Part shown: positions 57,890-64,000 of the stretch, in pieces
Numbering within the stretch: position 1 is the first letter of the stretch
How the letters are laid out: every line of letters starts with the position of its first letter
Assembly (NCBI GenBank): GCA_936440205.1
Contig: OW387148.1
Span: 24,731,961 to 24,795,960 of the forward strand
Length of the DNA: 64,000 bases
Direction of reading: 5' to 3'
Source of the DNA: Lepidonotus clava
Lineage: Eukaryota; Annelida; Polychaeta; Phyllodocida; Polynoidae
Notes under the pieces: generated by a model
What the model saw: only the letters and a program-made list of their open reading frames with translations
Told to the model about the DNA's origin: nothing
Databases searched by the model: none
Translations under genes and position numbers: made by a program

Positions 57890-58330
57890 GATGAATAATC
57901 ATAGGGCCGACACACGCGCCTGTGTCATGTGAAACCATGCTCGCTCATTGGCTGATTCATGATCACATGACTGTCCTCAAGGAGGGTTTTAACTCGGTAC
58001 CCTACCACCTTCTTTTACCCCCGCGCCGCCCACCCACCTCTCCCAGTTTGCATGCTTGGCCAAGACGCTATATATTATTCATGTAGGCGAAGTATGGGAA
58101 TGGAGGAGGGACGTGGAGTTGGGGCCCTGGTGGTGGGAGGGCGGGGAGGTGGGTGGGGGTAGGTGTGGGAAGACTACTCATGGTTGGCTGGGTGTCAAGC
58201 CCCGTCGACGGTGGCGCCGCGGTGCGGGGCGTGCGCGGTGCCAAGTGGGGCCGGCGTGCACCTTTATAGTGTGGCGCGGGGCATTGTGTCCGACATACAC
58301 TGTCTGTGAGCCGGGAGATCAGCACAGAGG
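57890..58330 (+). promoter_or_regulatory. Candidate promoter of the zinc-finger gene
   Basis: An inverted CCAAT box (CTCATTGGCTGA, 57955-57966), a GC-rich stretch (58195-58260) and a TATA-like CTTTATAG (58262-58269) lie 300-700 bp upstream of the zinc-finger ORF in the right order. A start about 25-30 bp after the TATA-like box, near 58295, would leave a 5' leader of about 350 bases. No transcript evidence is available, so this is inferred. Confidence 0.45.
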
Positions 58331-58646
58331 GAGAGACCTACCCCCCGCCGACCCCACCCCACCCCCGGCACCTCCCATACAGGACACTCACTGTCTCACA
58401 CTACACTCACACGCTGCCTGCAGACTTTGTCACATCTCTTGTGGGCCAACACAGACATATAGAAAGGACATCCTTCAATATTACCTTTATAAGTCTGACC
58501 TGTCTCACTGGAGGACCTGCGAAGTCATCGATATATTCCAAGGTTAGGACCTTACCCCTTTGCCAGTTTGTTATGACCGGTAGGGCTGACTGAGCGTGGG
58601 AATACCCTAGAGGAGTGACTCTAAGATCAGCCAAGTAGATCGTAGG
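58331..58646 (+). other. Presumed 5' leader of the zinc-finger gene
   Basis: C-rich to mixed sequence between the candidate promoter and the ORF. An in-frame TAG at 58608-58610 precedes the start ATG by 13 codons, so the ORF does not simply continue upstream. An intron within this leader is possible (CAAG|GTTAGG near 58543) but unproven. Confidence 0.4.
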
Positions 58647-61169
58647 ATGCTCCTGGAGGCATCCCGGGGCATGGCTCCATCCCTGGAGGCTGTCTACCCT
58701 ACAGGAGGAAAGCAGGAGAAGATGCAGAGGGCGCAGGAGGAGAGGGGCCCAGGAGGCAAGTACGAGGGACTCGGGGCTAGTGAAGTACCCGTTATCAGCT
58801 TCACTGGCGCCCCCTGGGGGTGTAAACTCCCCACCGGAACCGGAAGTACTCTGCCCGGCAGGACCCTGGAGGGGCCGCCCACTGGAGGCATCCGGCACAT
58901 CCCCGAGCGCCCCGAGCCAGTGTACCCGACGCACTTCAAACCCCGCGCAATACCCCCACACCGCCTACCGGAAACTGCCGACCTTCGCGCTGACCATCAC
59001 CGGAAGTCGATGTTCCTGGAAGCTCAGCGGCACATGTCAAATCAGGGCCCGCCGCATGGACATCAGACCAAGAGCGCTGCATCACCCTCGTCGAATAGTT
59101 CCGGAAGCGACGCGGCAGCAGCGGCGGCGGCGGCGGCGGCAACAGCGTCGGTGTTTCTCCAGCGCGCGTTTCCTCCTCCAGGCATCCCCGGCTTTCCCCC
59201 AGGAGCACGTCTTCCTGGAGCGCCTCATCCAGGTCTCCACCCTGGCAACCATCCCCACCATCCACACTACCCTGGAGTGCCAGCCTCCGCGGCAGGATTC
59301 ATGTCCCTGGCACATATCCTCTTCCAACCCAAGTACCCTGTTGGTAAAAAGACCTTCCAGTGCCACGAGTGTCGCTACATCACCGACCGCAAGAACAATC
59401 TGAAAAGACACATCGCCACGATGCATCAGGACTGCGGTAAGTTCCTTGAATGTTGTGACACCATCTTCCGCAGCAAGGCCTCTCTCCGCGACCATGTGCT
59501 GCTGTACCACCGCACAGGCTACAAGTGTCGCTTCTGTGGAAGGAACTTTTGTCGGAAAGCCCTGTTGAAGCGTCATTTAACAGTACACAATGGCCAGAAA
59601 GAGTTTATCTGTGAGGTCTGCGACTACGCCACGAGTCACAAGTCCAACCTGGAGCGACACCGCAAAGTGCACGGGCTTGGGTCGCCCATAGGTAGTGAAG
59701 ACGGCGACCTTTTCCTCCAGGACGGACCTGATGCGGAAATGTACAACTCACACCACCTGCACCGACAGTCCGACGGACTGGTCTCTCCGAATTATCTCCA
59801 GAACATGCCCAACGTCAGCGACGTCAACCACGGCGACGTCATTAACCACGACGATGAAATGTACGTCGACGTGGAGAGTTTCCACACAGACAGCCTCAGT
59901 GACGTTAGCGGCGACGACGAGGTCTCCGTTCTGTCCGAGTCCAACGTCGTCGTCGAAGACAATATGGCCGCCAAAATCTCCGACGTAACTCCAGGGCGGG
60001 ATTTAGGTGAAGATCACGTGACCCTCCGGGCGGATCCCCTCCTGGAGGCGTTTCCCATCAGCGCCGCTTCCGGGAAGATAATCGGGAGAAAGTTCAAAGG
60101 ACGCTTGTACTTAACTGACAGATTGAGGCAAACCTATGATCATACAAATTCAGAGAAACAATTCGATAACTCTAAAGATGAAAAAGGTCAATCAACGACC
60201 AGTATCCCTGACTCTCATGAAATCTTAAACCTGCGCAAAGATAACCATAGGGAATCAGAACTTGACTATAAGTGCCGCGACAGCAGTTTTCGTGGCGGGA
60301 ATCCTAGACCGGCCGGCCTCAGTCCGCGACACGGGAGCCCCTCGCCCCCGTCCCCGCCCGCTGAAACTGGTCGCGCCGGTCTCTGTCCCGAGGGGCGCCC
60401 GACGGAGCCCGCGCCGGCGGACGCGACCCCCGAGGACAAAGCTGATAGGAAGCTGAGCCGACCTCTGATGGGTAAAGGTTGTAAGAGACTCTATGCAAGT
60501 CCTTATAAGTGCAGTGAGTGTGGATTAGGTCTGTCTTCTCAGCAGAAACTGGTGGACCACTCCATGGTATGTCGGAAACAGGGAGTGGAACCCGCGCGTC
60601 CAATCAAGTCTCTCACCTCGCAGTTCGCCCGAGAAAAACTCCCATTTTCCTCTACGCCCCATTTCCCCGATAGCGCAGATCATGATCAGCCCCAAGATCT
60701 CTCTACTAATCACGCTGATGCAACGAACAATAAATTATCTTCTTATCAGATGCGCGACGCGATGAAAGACAATCGCGACCAATTTGACAATTTTGAAATT
60801 TCGGCCTTTTGGTCGCGGAAACGCGGCGCGCCGGAAAACCCCGATTTCTGCTCGGTGAAGCTGCAGCGACCCCCGGCACTGACGGCGGACGACCCGCGGG
60901 GGTTCAGACAAGAGGGGGCGGCGCGAGCAGCAGTCATGGACGGGAGGGTGGGACTGTCCGCCCGGAGAGACTTCAGTGTGCAGAGGCTGGTGGAGGGCGG
61001 CGATGTCCGCGCCCACTATCCCGACCCCCTCAGCACCCTCCGGCACCACTTCGCCCCCGACGCCGCCATCCCTGAACGCCGTGATCCGAGCCCGACGTAT
61101 TCCGCCACTGAGGAAATGGGGAAAGTGCTGCCCATCAAGAAAAGATCAGTAAATCATTTCTCAGACTGA
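58647..61169 (+). CDS. C2H2 zinc-finger transcription regulator with CtBP-binding motif (840 aa)
   Basis: A nuclear DNA-binding regulator. After a Gly/Pro-rich start come a ten-Ala tract (156-165), a Pro/His-rich stretch and SLAHILFQPKYP. The finger block spans 239-342: finger 1 (C239, C242, H255, H260), an atypical finger 2 (canonical first Cys replaced by Leu267; Cys at 263, 269, 270; H283, H288), finger 3 (C294, C297, H310, H314) and finger 4 (C322, C325, H338, H342), with the HNGQKEF linker between 3 and 4. Next are an acidic segment (about 391-445), a low-complexity region and an isolated C2HC finger (C622, C625, H638, C642). PQDLS at 682-686 is a CtBP co-repressor-type motif, suggesting repression. 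A basic PIKKR lies near the C-terminus. The ATG has A at -3 and follows an in-frame stop. I do not recognise the orthology group, and extra 5' exons are possible. Confidence 0.85.
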   Translation: MLLEASRGMAPSLEAVYPTGGKQEKMQRAQEERGPGGKYEGLGASEVPVISFTGAPWGCKLPTGTGSTLPGRTLEGPPTGGIRHIPERPEPVYPTHFKPRAIPPHRLPETADLRADHHRKSMFLEAQRHMSNQGPPHGHQTKSAASPSSNSSGSDAAAAAAAAAATASVFLQRAFPPPGIPGFPPGARLPGAPHPGLHPGNHPHHPHYPGVPASAAGFMSLAHILFQPKYPVGKKTFQCHECRYITDRKNNLKRHIATMHQDCGKFLECCDTIFRSKASLRDHVLLYHRTGYKCRFCGRNFCRKALLKRHLTVHNGQKEFICEVCDYATSHKSNLERHRKVHGLGSPIGSEDGDLFLQDGPDAEMYNSHHLHRQSDGLVSPNYLQNMPNVSDVNHGDVINHDDEMYVDVESFHTDSLSDVSGDDEVSVLSESNVVVEDNMAAKISDVTPGRDLGEDHVTLRADPLLEAFPISAASGKIIGRKFKGRLYLTDRLRQTYDHTNSEKQFDNSKDEKGQSTTSIPDSHEILNLRKDNHRESELDYKCRDSSFRGGNPRPAGLSPRHGSPSPPSPPAETGRAGLCPEGRPTEPAPADATPEDKADRKLSRPLMGKGCKRLYASPYKCSECGLGLSSQQKLVDHSMVCRKQGVEPARPIKSLTSQFAREKLPFSSTPHFPDSADHDQPQDLSTNHADATNNKLSSYQMRDAMKDNRDQFDNFEISAFWSRKRGAPENPDFCSVKLQRPPALTADDPRGFRQEGAARAAVMDGRVGLSARRDFSVQRLVEGGDVRAHYPDPLSTLRHHFAPDAAIPERRDPSPTYSATEEMGKVLPIKKRSVNHFSD

Positions 61170-61211
61170 TGTATTGGGTTGAAATTTCAAATTATTGTGG
61201 TAATCATGAAA

Positions 61212-61217
61212 AATAAA
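61212..61217 (+). terminator. Poly(A) signal AATAAA of the zinc-finger gene
   Basis: Canonical hexamer 43 bases after the stop codon. Alternative AATAAA hexamers lie near 61771 and 61866. Which one is used cannot be told from sequence. Confidence 0.5.
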
Positions 61218-63530
61218 ACGACACGAATGACTTTTTAAAATGCACACGTTAGGTTTATTTGAAAATTCCTAACGGGATAGGTGTTATGAGATCATTTTAT
61301 TAAGACGAAAGCTATTCTTTATCACGGGTGTTTATTATCGTTCCATACCGAGCTGCAAATAATCGATGATCTCCTATATTTGATAAGTTAGCACTGGTAA
61401 TTTTGTTTGTTCAGGAATGGAGTATTTGGTTTCATGTTTTATTTTTATTTATTATTTGTCCGTCATTTTGTATCATAATATTGTTCACTGCTTACAAATT
61501 CACAATTACATCTGATACAATAATTATCTAATTGTTGTTCAATGTTTAGAATTGATGATAATTCTTTGACGAGTGAAAGGTTTTCATCAGCTAAAGTTAT
61601 TTTCTTCGGCTATCTACTATACAAGTTGATATTAAGGCTATCACCAACAGAAATACAGCTGCATAGGTGAAAATTAAACCCCAACTTATGAATTAGATGT
61701 CAGTATCTCTTTAATTGCACACATTAGATATTCGAGATGAATTCGTGCAAGGTTGCGTTATATAATATTTGTAATAAACGATATTATAATTTTTTAAGCT
61801 TAAGAACGCTTTCAAAAGAGATCTTCCATTCTTCGCCCTTTCATGTGTTTGTAAATGGTTAAAGGAATAAAATGTAACGAAATGAACTTCAGGGATGAGT
61901 CTGTCTTGAATTTCATTTTACACATATTATCATATATGAAAATACGTATACATACGAGAACGACGAAAATTGATTAAAAAGAAACATTGAAGTATTCTAC
62001 ATAAACATACCAAAGTGATAATTTAAAAACCCGATTATATTAAAGTAATTGAGAGGTGTCTCCACAAGCACCCCCGAGTGTGAAAATTTCAACTCTTTCA
62101 ATTTCTATTGTGCCAAGTGAAACTTGATTCAGAGGTCTGTCATGGATTTCTACTTTTGATCAAACACCTCTTAATCCCTTTAACAACGCATAGAGCCATA
62201 CAGTCATAACTTCAATATCAGTGCTTTGGGGATTTCATTCTAGTTTAAACAGTTGAAGGCCTCCTCCGGTGCCAGATATCCGCGAAAAAACTAAAATATC
62301 CTAACAATGCAGACGTGATTTTACAAAAACTTTCCTTTGTTATTTTGGCATCATAATCTGAAACTATGTAAAAAAAAAAAAAAAAAAAAAAAAAGAAAGA
62401 AAGAAAGAAAGAAAGAAAAAAAGAAAAAGTTTTGATCGAAAGATAAATACATTTTCAAAAGTACATAATTATTTGCTTTCAATTTAGAGAGTATCTTTCA
62501 TTCAAGTTTATAGCGGTACTCATGATAATATCTGAATAAGTAAATAAGAACACAGGTCAAATAATAAATTACAAAATACAATTTGAAACTCCGATAGGGA
62601 ACATGTGTGCTGAATCAGTGAACGAATTGATAGTGCATCCTTCTGTTCGCCGGTTGATTTATCAGGATGATAGAGATTAGGAATATTACGATTAGGAACA
62701 TGGTAATAAATATTGGAGCATTTTTAACCTGTTTTGGCGGCGGCGAATTGAGAAAATTTGAAACATTTTCAAGCGTCTTTAACCAACGATTATCTCTCAA
62801 AATTGACACAAGGCTGTTCAAGATCGCAGAAATTGTCAGGATTCACAGCGTTGTATGTGAGAACTACTGTAGTGGTTGAATATCATAAAGGAACCTATTG
62901 TGTAATTTTGACATCTAACACAACAGTATCATCAGGAACACCGCATTTCCCTTGTCTTAAAGTTCCCGATCGTGCAGTGTGCGACGGCCTCTGGAAAGTT
63001 TAGTATAGATTGCAAACTTGATTGGCATCATTGGACATTATCGTATACGTTCCGTCGTATGTCGTCTAATACATTCTGTCTGCAGGGGGAAAAAATGTTA
63101 TAAAAATAACTATTTGGCCAAAATTATATAGGGAGGCGGGAGGCGATAGGCGCTTGACCGCCCCCCCCCCCCCCTCGATTCGTTCCTGGTATGTGACAAA
63201 CATAGTTATGACGCACAGAATGTGTTATGAAGAACAGTAAGATCCTTCGCAATAATGAATCATGTCAGATAGGCTATCTTTTGATCGATGCTACAAAATT
63301 AATTTCCTCGTTTAGCTCAGATTTAGAGTTGTCTCAATGATTTATTGAAACTTTGCTATAACCTTTATTTCTTCGACGAAATATGACATCTTGTATGATG
63401 AGTTGTACGTTGTAGCACAATGTGGTGATTTCATAGATCGCTGGAAAAGATCCTGTTCGCCTTGTTTTATATATAACTGTCACATTTCTATAATAAGGGA
63501 CTGATGACACACGAGTCTCGGAATACATGC
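61218..63530. other. AT-rich 3' flank
   Basis: No further gene recognised. It may include the rest of a long 3' untranslated region up to the alternative poly(A) signals. Short ORFs are unconvincing. Confidence 0.5.
62370..62428. repeat. Poly(A) and (GAAA)n tract
   Basis: About 24 A followed by six GAAA units and A-rich sequence. It could be a retroposed tail, but no body is recognised upstream. Confidence 0.85.
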
Positions 63531-63960
63531 CCACCAAGCCCCCTACTACTCCTACATGATACCACCGCTAGCATTGTCTCCATTGTTACTATAACAACTA
63601 CTCCCCTATTCCGTCCCTTTTTGGTAATTCCCGTAAGCCCGGCCCGTTATTCAGTGCATTTGGCGCGAACCCGCTAACAGATGTGGCGGCAAGGAGGACC
63701 GGGCTACCGTATGGTGCCTCCTGACATGCTTGTAGGTAAATCACAGGTCAATAGTGGGAAATTTCCCCCTAAACCACAGCCCCCGCCTGCCCCTGCCCCA
63801 CCCCCATCTTCTCTCCCCATCCCACACACAACCCGCGCCTTGGGGCTCTCAATTTTTAACTGCAGACGACCAGAGTACAATGAGTCTGTTGGAAGTGTCG
63901 GCTAATCACCCTTAACGTGTTGCCCAAACCATAAATTTGCCAAAGACGGCGCGAAAATTA
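63531..63960. promoter_or_regulatory. GC-rich island, candidate regulatory element
   Basis: GC-rich block downstream of the zinc-finger gene with TTTGGCGCGAACC (E2F-like, near 63659), GATGTGGCGGC, AATCACAGGTCA and a C-rich tract. The 74-codon ORF across it is proline-rich by composition. Confidence 0.35.
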
Positions 63961-64000
63961 CTTTGACTTGAAATTATAAAATGCTCTTACAATTTAAGCA

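Noticed and set aside
58407-59576. Minus-strand ORFs of 109-184 codons under the zinc-finger gene
   Set aside because: Antisense shadows of the GC-rich coding sequence.
757-60014. Enrichment of CACGTG E-boxes
   Set aside because: About a dozen copies found against roughly eight expected at this base composition. Not convincing by itself.
1-64000. CRISPR arrays, operons, bacterial-type signals
   Set aside because: No regularly spaced short repeats with unique spacers. Tandem arrays are microsatellites or transposon-internal, and the window is clearly animal nuclear DNA.

Overview
The window looks like nuclear DNA from a marine-invertebrate-type animal genome. It is AT-rich, has no operons, carries long (GT)n microsatellites, and contains a CR1/L2-type LINE, hAT, PIF/Harbinger and piggyBac-like MITEs, a DIRS-like tyrosine-recombinase retroelement, and one large C2H2 zinc-finger gene with a poly-alanine tract. 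I cannot fix the species. A mollusc, another lophotrochozoan, an echinoderm, a hemichordate or a cephalochordate would all fit.

Only one convincing host protein gene is visible: an 840-residue zinc-finger transcription regulator on the + strand (58647-61169). It has a CpG-rich upstream region with a TATA-like box and a poly(A) signal just after the stop. Everything left of it (about 58 kb) has no recognisable host exon. It alternates AT-rich DNA with some 25 short GC-rich islands (about 150-1000 bp) that lack convincing ORFs and hold clustered transcription-factor-like motifs: a triple retinoid-type DR5 half-site array at 6233-6260, a second hormone-receptor half-site cluster at 25874-25914, CREs, POU octamers, CTCF-like sites and TCTCGCGAGA. 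The simplest reading is the regulatory landscape of a developmental transcription-factor gene. That reading is inference, because I cannot test conservation.

Mobile DNA, left to right: a 200-bp PIF/Harbinger MITE (1621-1820); an imperfect palindrome with two inverted tRNA-like segments (9330-10855); a second Harbinger MITE (10935-11236); a nearly full-length LINE with target-site duplications (11428-15467) whose ORF is split by an 896-bp TTAA-flanked MITE; two more Harbinger MITEs (23583-23921, 31573-32031); five hAT-type MITE copies (19.4, 30.4, 35.7, 36.1 and 44.0 kb); three copies of an unfamiliar element with CCCAGCCAAGG ends, one with a strict 51-bp internal tandem array (38.4-42.3 kb), flanking an old LINE fragment; two copies of a tRNA-like SINE (42.5 and 45.4 kb); and a broken DIRS-like fossil (47.1-49.6 kb). 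Two more LINE 3' tails (29.76-30.02 kb +, 56.76-57.0 kb -) share the full-length LINE's 3' stem-loop.

The most informative observations are: the MITE insertion that the LINE frame reads through once one TTAA and the insert are taken out; the shared GNRA-tetraloop hairpin at the LINE 3' ends; the 51-bp-period element family; the 46-bp duplication flanking a SINE; and the DR5 triple half-site.
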